Assembly (NCBI RefSeq): GCF_001641635.1
Contig: NZ_LUUB01000114.1
Span: forward strand, 1-64,000
Direction of reading: 5' to 3'
DNA length: 64,000 nucleotides
Source of the DNA: Bradyrhizobium centrolobii
GTDB lineage: Bacteria; Pseudomonadota; Alphaproteobacteria; Rhizobiales; Xanthobacteraceae
Shown here piece after piece: positions 35,312 to 43,633 of the stretch. A model generated the notes under the pieces. The model was not told where the DNA came from, did not search any database, and saw only the letters and a list, made by a program, of their open reading frames with translations. The translations under genes were made by a program, and so were the position numbers. Each line of letters starts with the position of its first letter. The stretch's first letter is position 1.

Positions 35312-35733
35312 GATAGTAACTCCACTCTGACGAATGAGCCGGGCAGGAGGTGGCTCGATAACCCGCAGGGAATTACGCCAGCGTCACAAGCCAAATTAGC
35401 CTCACTTGGCCCACTTGCGGAATCCAACGCTCAAACTTGCTTCACCGCAAGCAATGTAATCCGGCAGTCACACTGTCCAAACGCCGCATGGACTGCGGTC
35501 CACGGGGGCGATCGTCACGTGGCGCGCTTAATGGCAGCGGCTGGCGCTCGGCTGCGTTTGCCACCCAGTCGAGGCGATGCGCCGCCTTCGCAACGGTCAT
35601 TCGCGTCGAAAGGATCGAGGTTCCTGAAACCGCACAAGCGGATATCGGCAATATCAACTTGCAGCGGCAGGAGTCCTGAGGGGTGAAATCACGAGACAAG
35701 ATCGCTTCCTCTTCTCCTGGGCTCTCTGCTGCG
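35312..35733. other. Intergenic, no gene recognised
   Basis: Upstream region of the formamidase-type gene. ORFs here are antisense or short, without family patterns. Confidence 0.35.
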
Positions 35734-36132
35734 CTAATTCAGTTTTCCCTTTTTGGCATCGGGCGATCGATGCGTGGCCTTTGCCGAGTTGCGCGCCTCC
35801 ATCCGGTCAGCCAGCATCCGAAGCTCATCCGCAAGAACGGTCCCTTTCGGAACCGGATAATCATGGGAAATGCGATCATTCATATAGACGCGGAAAACCA
35901 TTTCTTCCGCAGTCTCAACGATCTGCACTCGTTCAATGCCGGGAAGGGCCATGCTGTCTGCGGCCGGACTTCCAATCGCCTCCTCTAACGAGGTCCTCAA
36001 CGCACCGATAAGGTCTGCCGTCTCTATTGCGCTTAGAGCGATTTCGTGTTCACCGCGCTCATCGGTGAACCCAATAATTACCCTTCCATCCCGTGAATCC
36101 GTATAGGTTAGTTTCATAGTCTTGGCGCTCAT
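35734..36132 (-). CDS. Conserved-looking hypothetical protein
   Basis: 132 residues: MSAKTMKLTYTDSRDGRVII, GFTDERGEHEIALSAIETAD, LIGALRTSLEEAIG, then VETAEEMVFRVYMNDRISHD and a basic tail. Composition and the regular strand/helix pattern suggest a real small cytoplasmic protein. No family is recognised. The start could also be 36117 (MKLTYT). Confidence 0.55.
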   Translation of the reverse strand: MSAKTMKLTYTDSRDGRVIIGFTDERGEHEIALSAIETADLIGALRTSLEEAIGSPAADSMALPGIERVQIVETAEEMVFRVYMNDRISHDYPVPKGTVLADELRMLADRMEARNSAKATHRSPDAKKGKLN

Positions 36133-36458
36133 TAGGGCCACAACCTTACTACGATACATGCTTCTGCCAATAACGCGCGAAGTCCGCGGGCTTCCCGCTC
36201 TTCAGTCCGTCCGCGATCGAGTCGGCGCTACCGGTTGTCTTCCGATGCCGCCGCGGCTGTCCACACGTCGGCTTTCGGACACCAAGCGCAAATATTATGC
36301 TCAATCTGCGACTTGCTGGTTTTGGACCCGCATATATCGTACCGCTGGACGGGTCCGCTGCGGCGCTGACGGCGGCCGCTGCGGAATTGTCCGCCGCCGC
36401 GGGTGTCGGCGCCGCAGCCACCGGCGACGGTTAAAGGCAGGATGCACCGATCTGTGGC
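36133..36458. other. Weak ORF region
   Basis: A minus ORF (36149-36421) starts with low-complexity Ala-rich sequence and ends DGLKSGKPADFARYWQKHVS. The tail looks protein-like, but the ORF is not convincing. Confidence 0.3.
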
Positions 36459-36740
36459 TCAGCCGGATTTGGTCCGCGCGCTAATTTCTTTGACCCTCGT
36501 CAACGTTCTTTCGAATTCCGATCGGAGATGCTGCTCGTGCGCAGCGTGTGTTGGTTCCGTCAGAAATGCGACCTTCACGAGAAAGCGGTTCAATAGTGAC
36601 GAAATTTGAAGATTGTCCGAGTATCGCGAACGCAGTGCTGTGAGTTGCCGACGCATCTCGATGAGATCGAGAGTTTCGTGGTCCGGCTGCTCTTTCAAAT
36701 GAAGCTCGCGCAGTGGCCTACAATCAAACGAAGCCGCCAC
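36459..36740 (-). CDS. Hypothetical protein
   Basis: 93 residues from a GTG at 36740: VAASFDCRPLRELHLKEQPD, EMRRQLTALRSRYSDNLQIS, SLLNRFLVKVAFLTEP. A helical, charged protein without a known family. The start is uncertain; an ATG at 36656 begins MRRQLTALRSR. Confidence 0.4.
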   Translation of the reverse strand: MAASFDCRPLRELHLKEQPDHETLDLIEMRRQLTALRSRYSDNLQISSLLNRFLVKVAFLTEPTHAAHEQHLRSEFERTLTRVKEISARTKSG

Positions 36741-37103
36741 GTCGAATATGATGGCGCGACGGCTTCGCCTTGGGACGGACCGGACGAGGGCAATGTCCGG
36801 TGTGCGGAGCCTAGCTCTCCGGGGCACTGTCGCAATCGAGTTCTGTAATTAAGCTTGATGTGGCCACCGCAGGTTAATTCTGGAACCGTGATTTTCGGTC
36901 ACTCGTCTAGGCTGGTCGTGGCCGCGGGCCATCGTACGGTTGCTCCGGCGAGCCAAGGCCAGAACCCGGAGCGACGATCGGAAGTCCGTTGGACGAATGC
37001 CCCGCGCCTGCGTTCCTTTGAGCTTGTTGGGCTGTGGGTGATCCGGCGGGTTCGCTGGAGGCATTGCCCATCGTAGCCGCGTTTGGGGTTGGTCGCGTTG
37101 CGC

Positions 37104-37157
37104 CTCGTCAGGCTTATGACCTGAAGGTCATAGGTTCAAATCCTATCCCCGCAACCA
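37104..37157 (+). tRNA. tRNA-Met 3' fragment (probable attachment site)
   Basis: CTCGTCAGG, CTTATGA, CCTGAAGGTC, then ATAGGTTCAAATCCTAT and CCCCGCAACCA. It has the anticodon stem (TCAGG/CCTGA), variable loop, T-arm, acceptor 3' strand and CCA of a tRNA-Met. The anticodon loop has drifted (CTTATGA instead of CTCATAA), and upstream there is no D-arm or 5' acceptor strand (TGCGGGG is absent). So it is a 3' fragment, not a functional tRNA. A duplicated 3' end is what integrases leave at the far end of an inserted island. Confidence 0.75.
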
Positions 37158-39130
37158 TCGATACCGACGCTCCCGTAGCGGCCGCTGCGGGAGTTTCGTC
37201 TCAGACAACAGCGGCGCGAGGTTGGCTTTCCCGTTGAGTTGCACAGCAATGTGGTTCGGATCTCTATCTTCGCATGTGGTCATCGTACCTAGATCATCGG
37301 CTGCCAGCTTCACTCTAAGGCCAGCGGTACGAAACTCTTTGTCACGAATGCGCTCCGCTAGATCAGCGATGATTTTTTCGCACAGTGAATTGGCGCCCGC
37401 AACCGTCAATCCCTTTTGATCTATGGACAGCGAAACGGGACCTAGTGGCTCTAGCCCAAGCAGTGTGAATAGCGGCCTAGCAGTGACGAGCAGTCTCGGT
37501 CCAGATTGGACAGTCGGATCGCCCTCAAGCGAGACATTGAACGGATAGGGGAACATCAGCGCGACGGACTTGGCAACAGCATCTCTTTGGAGTTCTGCCG
37601 GCTCAGCCGGCGGAGCAGGGACCGTAAGTCGACCGTCGTGAATCGTGCCGTTTACCCTGACGCCAAATGATATTGGTACGATGGTTTTGGATTGAGAATT
37701 GAGACCGAGCCGCCTTAACAGCAACGAGTATTCACCCGTTGTCTCACAAGGGCGAAGGCTTGCAGCACATGGAGAAAAGGCGAACCGGACACCGACCACA
37801 CCGGGAGACTGCTGATCCGCGAAACAGAAATCGATGCTTCCTGCCGCCGCGTCAAGTTTTTCGGAGGGCGAGAAGCTTGAGAAGTCTGTAGCTTTCAAAA
37901 GTAGTCCGGCGGATATCGCTTGCATAAACTCCTTTAAGCTACCGGCCAGCGCGAAGTTGTTTTCTATGATCAGCGATTGATCTGCCGCGACCAACTTTTC
38001 ACTAAGCGAGCGCCACGATTGGGCTGTTGCCTGGAGTTTGGCAAAAGAAGCAGCTGGCAGAAGCCCCTTCAGCCGTTCCTTGTTGGCTTCATAGGAGAGA
38101 AGCGCTGCGTCGACCTGCGCGTGAATTCGATCCGAAACATCTTTCCGCGCGTCCTCGACTGCCGCGTCGACGTTTTTGAGTTCCTTCTCGAATAATTCCT
38201 GATGTGCAATCAGTTTGGCTAACAGATCAGGGCGAGCTACGAAGTTTATTGCGGCCGGATTGATTGCGGCTGGGTCGGTTGCGGTCGGGGCCTTCGACTG
38301 TAGAAGAGGCGCAACATCACTTTGCCATTCTCGAAGAAACTCGTCGGCACCTCGAACATGTCGGCGCAAGTCAGCCGACGCCTTTTCCATGAAAAAGGCG
38401 AATGCGCGTTGCTTTTCCAGCTGCACCCCAATGAGATCAATCGCAGCCAACAAGGCAGCTCCACAGTCGGGATACCTTGCTCCCCTCTTGCAGGCCTCGC
38501 GCAGATTGCTTTGTTGGCTCAGCAGCCATGAGATGGTAGGGCGAAACGTGTCCGAAGCGATCGCAACGGAAACAGCATCTAAGTCCACGCGCAGTGTGCA
38601 TTCGCTTTGCTCGCACGATTTGGGGTCAGGTTTGGATGAAAATGCGTATCTTAGAAGAGCGGCGTCTGCTGGAAGGCCCTGGCAATTTTCGGCGCTGGGA
38701 TCGTCGATGCGTTTTGGTCTCAGGCAGGCAGCAGTCAGATCAACCGGCTTGCTCTGACTGACCACACGCCCAAGCCGTGTTTCGGCATCTTTGCAAAGCA
38801 ATTCTGCTTCGTGCGGTACAGCAATCCGGAGTTCACGATCGACAGCGACAGTGTCAGCTAGCTCAACGCCCTTCACCAAAGAGCTAGCGACTCCACGGAT
38901 TGCGCGTCGCGCACCATTCGTCAGCACAGATGCAGATTCAATCGACGTCAACGCATTACATAACTGTGACAATTCAAATATCGTAGGATCGAGATCGGAG
39001 ACAAACTCATCCGCATCTCTAGGGTCACCTGGCAGCGGTGAAGTCGCTCCGAAAGTGGCCGGGCGGCGGCGGGATCGAGATATGCTGTAATAGATAGAAG
39101 TGCCAATAATCCAACGACTATTCGAACCAT
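37143..39130 (-). pseudogene. Large secreted protein of unknown function, frameshifted
   Basis: The main frame encodes about 640 residues starting after GDPRDADEFVSDLDPTIFEL. It contains many Cys (for example PKSCEQSECTLRVD and ARYPDCGAALLA), a probable coiled coil (LIAHQELFEKELKNVDAAVE, DARKDV) and beta-rich later parts. The best N-terminus lies in another frame: ATG 39130 gives MVRIVVGLLALLSITAYLDP, AAARPLSERLHRC, a clear signal peptide, and a one-base shift near 39030-39060 would join it to the main frame. The last five or so codons lie within the tRNA-Met fragment. I recognise no family. Frameshift by mutation or sequencing error is open. Confidence 0.6.
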
Positions 39131-40053
39131 GTTCGACGCTCGGGTTTGTCGACCTAATAATGATATTTTGCGATAGCAATCGATAAAATGCAATCAGGGG
39201 TTCAGGTCACGTAGATCTGTGCGAGAGAATTTCAGCGATCGCTTCGATCAGCCTTCGTTCGAGAACGTTGCCAATGCGAATCGACGCAGGAGCTGGCTTC
39301 GATGTCACTCCGCGGCTAGTCCCGCCGAAAAAGTTGAACCTGAAGGCTCGAGTTGCAAAGCTTGATGAGAGCCTTGGTGCCTATCCGAAGTGTAAACCTA
39401 GGACTAGGACCCGAGCAGGCCTTGGCCCAACTGTGGCTGGCATCACTGCTGGACTAGCTGTCGAGGGAGAGCACTTATAAATTGGCGCCCTGGTCGATGA
39501 TTGCGGAGGCAGCGTCCGGCCGACAGGAGCCAGCGCCGTGCGGTCTCGTCGCTCTACACTACTCCGGCACATCAACGCTGACGATTTCCGGCCTGTTATG
39601 GCTTAGCCAGTCACCGCACGCGGCCAAGCGAACGAACAGAGGCGTCGAAGGGTCAACCAGTGCGAGGAATTCGCCATAGCAGTCCCTGATTGGAGGCCTC
39701 ATGGTTTCCAGCGGACCGCTGGCGAGGGATATCCGTCAATCTCACTTCGGGACGCGGGGCGGGCGCATCCTTGTGCCGCCCCCGGATCAGGCCGCCGATT
39801 AACGGGGGCCTCCTTCCGTATCCGGCCGTAGCTCAAATGGTGGGTTTTGGTCTACGAAGGTCAAAAATGCTTTATCTTTCAAAGGAGGTTGACTGACACT
39901 CTCTCCGCCGCTGCACCATTCTCCATTATATCCGATCGTTCGAACCGACAGCAAATCGATGAGTAGCGCGGCGACGGCTGTTGCGTCTGGTTCTGTGATG
40001 GGTCACTACGCAAACCGTAGGTTCTAAGCGTGGGTCGGAAGATGGGTGGCGCG
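39131..40053. other. 0.9 kb without a convincing gene
   Basis: A plus ORF at 39268-39480 (MPMRIDAGAGFDVTPRLVPP) is possible but unsupported. ATGCTTTATCTTT at 39867 matches 18861; the segment at 40008-40037 is similar to 18871-18903. Confidence 0.35.
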
Positions 40054-40067
40054 TTGATTTGCCTCAA
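40054..40067 (+). promoter_or_regulatory. FNR/FixK-type box
   Basis: TTGATTTGCCTCAA against the consensus TTGATnnnnATCAA; one arm position differs. It is 60 bp before the ATG at 40127. Confidence 0.65.
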
Positions 40068-40126
40068 GCCAAACTCGGCGGCACTGGGCATAGTTGCTAT
40101 CTCACACCAACGCCGGAGAAGCATCC

Positions 40127-40267
40127 ATGCGACGCCGAACATTTGCTGCCGCGCTACTGTTTGCCACCTCGAGCTATCCCGCGTTCGCTCAATCGCCAGC
40201 TGATCACGAGGCCCATCATCCAGGACAGGACCAAGTGCCGCGGCGGCATCCCGGCCCTCGAATCTGA
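40127..40267 (+). pseudogene. Truncated periplasmic protein, paralogue of the 41.0-kb gene
   Basis: 46 codons: MRRRTFAAALLFATSSYPAF, AQSPADHEAHHPGQDQ, then a short tail. GGAG lies 7 bases ahead. The signal peptide and the following DHEAHHP motif match the start of the Met-rich protein at 41015 (QSQGDHEAHHPDQ). After about residue 33 the sequence is antisense to a ppk2 fragment, so the gene lost its 3' part by recombination. Confidence 0.5.
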
Positions 40268-40410
40268 CCAGGCCCCTGTGGCCGTGCTGGATAATGTGCC
40301 GCTGGACCTTGACGAGTCCGACCTGCAGCTCGTGTAGCGCGGCTCGATAAGTCTTACCGCTTTCGCGATGTGCGGTTCGCTTTTTGGACGATTTCGATAT
40401 TTGCTGACAT
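40240..40410 (-). pseudogene. Polyphosphate kinase 2 (ppk2), 5' fragment
   Basis: The minus strand reads SGKTYRAALHELQVGLVKVQ, RHIIQHGHRG, LVRFEGRDAA. This is the Walker-A-side beginning of PPK2 (…LQVELVKLQ…FEGRDAAGK). The similarity stops exactly before the GK of the P-loop, where the sequence joins the truncated gene at 40127. An upstream ATG (40410) is in a shifted frame. Only a scrap is left. Confidence 0.6.
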
Positions 40411-40524
40411 CTGATGGCGCATGCTTGGAAGATAGCTCGCGCGGGACCTCGTGTCAGTCGGGCCGATATCCCCAGATGACGTACGCCGATCAGCCAGGCC
40501 GTCGCACGATGACGACGCTGAAGC

Positions 40525-40773
40525 TTATTGCTGCTTGTCGCCCATGTGGTGAGGTTCAGCCTTCGGTCCACCCGAGTAGTGATGACCTCCCGACTTGCCC
40601 TTAGTCGAAACCCCAACCGTCTCCTTCTTGCCCATATGGTGAGGGACCTCGGTCTTCGGTCCACCGGAGTAGTGATGGCCGTTCTTTTCGGTGTCGGAGC
40701 TGGTCTGCGCAAGTGCGGGCAACGCGATGAGCGACAGCGCGGCAGCAGCGGCAAGAATTTTGCGGGTTGTCAT
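40525..40773 (-). CDS. Histidine-rich periplasmic peptide
   Basis: 82 residues. The signal peptide is MTTRKILAAAAALSLIALPA, cleaved after LAQ. The mature part carries two copies of a GHHYSGGPK-x-E-PHHMG unit (about residues 34-50 and 61-79) separated by a Lys/Gly-rich linker. Two clusters of adjacent His with Met suggest metal binding, perhaps copper or nickel (inference). The start at 40773 is set by the signal peptide. An FNR/FixK-type box lies 49 bp upstream, and the gene is divergent from the Met-rich protein at 41015. Confidence 0.75.
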   Translation of the reverse strand: MTTRKILAAAAALSLIALPALAQTSSDTEKNGHHYSGGPKTEVPHHMGKKETVGVSTKGKSGGHHYSGGPKAEPHHMGDKQQ

Positions 40774-40821
40774 ATTGCTTCTCCGTTGTGACACGTGAGC
40801 GGGTTGCGACCTTGCGTCGAT

Positions 40822-40835
40822 TTGATCTGGATCAG
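40822..40835 (-). promoter_or_regulatory. FNR/FixK-type box
   Basis: TTGATCTGGATCAG; nine of ten arm bases match TTGATnnnnATCAA. It is 49 bp before the His-rich gene. Confidence 0.75.
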
Positions 40836-40939
40836 GCACGTACCCCGACAGAGTCCGTTCTCGCTGTGAAAAATTCCACATCCTGAAGGTGCCGGAGACC
40901 ATAGGAATAGCAATTTAGTCGGCTTCGTTTCTTCTAGGA

Positions 40940-40953
40940 TTGACTTGCATCAA
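40940..40953 (+). promoter_or_regulatory. FNR/FixK-type box
   Basis: TTGACTTGCATCAA; nine of ten arm bases match. It is 61 bp before the ATG at 41015. Confidence 0.75.
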
Positions 40954-41014
40954 TCGATGGGCGGCGGAAATCGGCACTCATAGCAACCAATCAATTGATC
41001 AGCGGGAGAAGGCC

Positions 41015-41734
41015 ATGAAACCTCTGACATTGGCTGCTGCATTGCTGCTTGCAACGGTGAGCACATCGTCCTGGGCGCAATCGCAGGGCGATCACGAAGC
41101 TCACCATCCCGATCAGAAGGGTGCGCCCGCCGCCGCGCAACCTCAGTCGCCTCCCGGCCGGCCCGGGATGTCGGGGCAGGGCATGATGGGAGGCCCCCAA
41201 GGCATGATGGGTGGCACGGGCATGATGGGCGGCAACATGCCCATGGCGAAAATGATGCAGATGATGGGAATGATGGGGCAGTCAAGCGCTGACGCGGGCT
41301 GTGCCGGTATGAGCGAGATGGCGACCATCGATCGGGTCGAGGGCCGGATCGCCTTCTTGCGCACCGAACTGAAGATCACAGATGCACAAAAGGTTGCTTG
41401 GAACGCCTTTGCCGATGCGCTGCGGGCCAACGCAAAGAGCCTGGGCGAGGTGCGCGCCTCGATGATGTCGCAGTCGGGGGCAGGGCAGCAGGGCTTGGTC
41501 GATCGTCTTGCACTGCAGGAGAAATGGCTGACTGCACGGCTTGAAGGCACTCGAACGATCAAGTCCGCGCTGACAAGCCTCGTCGGTACTCTCTCCGATG
41601 ACCAGAAGAAGACGGCCGACGAACTCCTCGCGCCGCACATGGGTATGATGGCAATGATGGCCGGCATGCAGCCGGGACAGATGGGTTCCGGTCATATGCA
41701 GCCGGGAATGATGACGCAGGGACAAGGGCGGTAG
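41015..41734 (+). CDS. Met-rich LTXXQ/CpxP-like periplasmic protein
   Basis: 239 residues. The signal peptide is MKPLTLAAALLLATVSTSSW, cleaved after AQ. The mature start is SQGDHEAHHPDQKG. Then comes a Met/Gly/Pro-rich stretch (MSGQGMMGGPQGMMGGTGMM, MQMMGMMGQ). A helical CpxP/Spy-like domain follows, with VEGRIAFLRTELKITDAQKV and LVGTLSDDQKKTADELLAPH, where the LTxxQ-type motif appears as ITDAQ and LSDDQ. A second Met-rich tail ends the protein. Such proteins bind copper or help periplasmic proteins survive metal stress. It is FNR-box controlled and upstream of DUF3141 and copA. Confidence 0.8.
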   Translation: MKPLTLAAALLLATVSTSSWAQSQGDHEAHHPDQKGAPAAAQPQSPPGRPGMSGQGMMGGPQGMMGGTGMMGGNMPMAKMMQMMGMMGQSSADAGCAGMSEMATIDRVEGRIAFLRTELKITDAQKVAWNAFADALRANAKSLGEVRASMMSQSGAGQQGLVDRLALQEKWLTARLEGTRTIKSALTSLVGTLSDDQKKTADELLAPHMGMMAMMAGMQPGQMGSGHMQPGMMTQGQGR

Positions 41735-41767
41735 GGCGCCCAAGTTCCCTGTACAGCAAGGTCAGCC

Positions 41768-43633
41768 ATGACCAACACGCTTCTGCTTCAGCCCATCCGT
41801 GAACGCTGGCCGCAGGCCGGTCCCGGGGCCGCGCCACCGGCTGAGTCTGGCAAACTGGCCGCCGGCGCTGCTCCGGCAGCCGCAATCGGAGTGTGGCCCG
41901 GGGGCTGGTTATCCAGCTCATTGGCTCTGGATGACATCCTGGCCTATCAGCGCGACTTTTGGGAGCGCGCGATCCTGTTCTGGGACACGCTGCGGCAGCG
42001 CGCCGACAACATGATCGCGCACGAGCGGGCCGGAAAGCCCCCGCTGCTCGACTTCGACTACGAGCTCATCGTCGACGCTCGCCGGTTCCAGCGGCCGGTC
42101 AACTACGCGCTGGTGCGCATCACGCGCTATGGCGACAAGTGCCTGGAGGATTGTCTCGATCCCGCCAAGCACCCGGTCATGATCGTCGATCCGCGCGCAG
42201 GGCACGGGCCCGGCATCGGCGGATTCAAGCGCGAGTCCGAAGTCGGGATCGCGATGCACGAGGGTTATCCGGTCTATTTCGTGGTGTTCTATCCCGAGCC
42301 GTCGCCGCGCCAGACCATGGCCGACGTACTCCACACGCTGCGCCGGTTCGTGGAAGAAGTCTCCAGGCGCCACGAGGGCCAGCCGCCGGTTCTCTACGGC
42401 AATTGCCAGGCCGGCTGGGCGATAGCGATTCTTGCCGCTGATTGCCATGGTCTTGTAGGGCCGGCCGTTCTCAACGGTTCGCCGCTGTCATATTGGGCTG
42501 GAGAGTCCGGGGTCAATCCGGCGCGGGTGTCCGGCGGTCTCTTGGGCGGAGCCTGGCTTACGCATCTGGCCTCCGACCTCGGCAACGGCCGGTTCGACGG
42601 CGCCTGGCTGGTTCAGAACTTCGAGCACCTGAAACCGGAAGGCGTCTGGGAGAAATACGCCCACCTGTTTTCGCACCCCGACAAGGAGCGGGAGCGGTTT
42701 CTCGAATTCGAGCGCTGGTGGAACGGCTTCTATTTCCTCAGCCGCGAAGAGATGCTGGCGATCGTCGAAAACCTGTTCATTGGAAATAGCCTCGAGCAAG
42801 GCAAGCTGAGGATCTGCCCACACTGCTTTGTCGATCTGCGTCGCATTCACAACCCGCTCGTGATCTTCGCGTCTTATGGCGACAACATCACGCCGCCGCA
42901 TCAGGCGTTAGGCTGGATCCCGACCGTCTACGCCAGCACAGATGACCTGAAGCGGGCGGGCCAGCGTATCGTCTATCTCATCAATCCGCACGTCGGGCAT
43001 CTCGGTATCTTTGTCTCCGCTAGTGTCGCGCGTCTGGAGCATCGCGCGATCCTTGACAGCTTGAATAAGATCGAAACGCTTCCGCCGGGTCTCTATGAAA
43101 TGAAAATCGACAATCCGACCGGCGATCCGGATTGTAAACACGATGCCTATTCGGTGCGGTTCGAGGAGCGGCGCGTCGAAGACCTCAAGTTTCCGGAGAA
43201 CCGTGCTGCGTTCCGGCGTGTCGCCGAAGTCTCGACCCAGCTCGATGCCCTGTACTCGGCCACACTCGGAAAATGGATTGAGGCCACCGCTACGCCGCTA
43301 ACCGCCCAATGGCTGGAATGGCTGCACCCGATGCGGGTCAGCCGCTATGCGCTCGCTCGCGAGTTCAATCCCTGGCTGCGCGCGTGGGCTCCAATTGCGG
43401 CCTCGGTCGCCCGAGATCGTCATGCGCTCTCTGACGCTAATCTGATCAAGGTCCGCGAGGTCGAAACTTTCGACGCTGTGCGCGATCTCATCACGCAGGC
43501 CCGTGAGCTGCGCGATCGGGGTTACGAATTCTGGTTCGAAGCCCTGTACGGACGAGCTGTTACCGCCGAGCCCGCACCGATCAATCCGCCAACTCCGACG
43601 ATTTCTGAACCCGCATGTGGGAGGACAGCATGA
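41768..43633 (+). CDS. DUF3141 alpha/beta-hydrolase-like protein
   Basis: A 621-residue cytoplasmic protein of the DUF3141 family, related to PHA synthase/depolymerase-type hydrolases. A possible nucleophile elbow is PPVLYGNCQAGWAIAILAAD with Cys213. Other family stretches are KHPVMIVDPRAGHGPGIGGF, FYFLSREEMLAIVENLFIGN, and NPLVIFASYGDNITPPHQAL, with a late His in LINPHVGHLGIFV. Full-length relatives that I remember have a further C-terminal part; this one ends in a Pro-rich tail and overlaps copA by four bases. In other alphaproteobacteria it lies near phosphotransacetylase and acetate kinase genes of low-oxygen clusters (recollection). Confidence 0.85.
   Translation: MTNTLLLQPIRERWPQAGPGAAPPAESGKLAAGAAPAAAIGVWPGGWLSSSLALDDILAYQRDFWERAILFWDTLRQRADNMIAHERAGKPPLLDFDYELIVDARRFQRPVNYALVRITRYGDKCLEDCLDPAKHPVMIVDPRAGHGPGIGGFKRESEVGIAMHEGYPVYFVVFYPEPSPRQTMADVLHTLRRFVEEVSRRHEGQPPVLYGNCQAGWAIAILAADCHGLVGPAVLNGSPLSYWAGESGVNPARVSGGLLGGAWLTHLASDLGNGRFDGAWLVQNFEHLKPEGVWEKYAHLFSHPDKERERFLEFERWWNGFYFLSREEMLAIVENLFIGNSLEQGKLRICPHCFVDLRRIHNPLVIFASYGDNITPPHQALGWIPTVYASTDDLKRAGQRIVYLINPHVGHLGIFVSASVARLEHRAILDSLNKIETLPPGLYEMKIDNPTGDPDCKHDAYSVRFEERRVEDLKFPENRAAFRRVAEVSTQLDALYSATLGKWIEATATPLTAQWLEWLHPMRVSRYALAREFNPWLRAWAPIAASVARDRHALSDANLIKVREVETFDAVRDLITQARELRDRGYEFWFEALYGRAVTAEPAPINPPTPTISEPACGRTA

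Noticed and set aside
37104..37157. A functional tRNA with a rare UAU anticodon
   Set aside because: The 5' acceptor strand and D-arm are missing, so it is only a 3' fragment of tRNA-Met with a drifted loop.
39879..40754. Minus ORF of 291 codons
   Set aside because: Only its middle part matches PPK2; the rest is antisense to or out of frame with other genes. Kept only as the ppk2 fragment.
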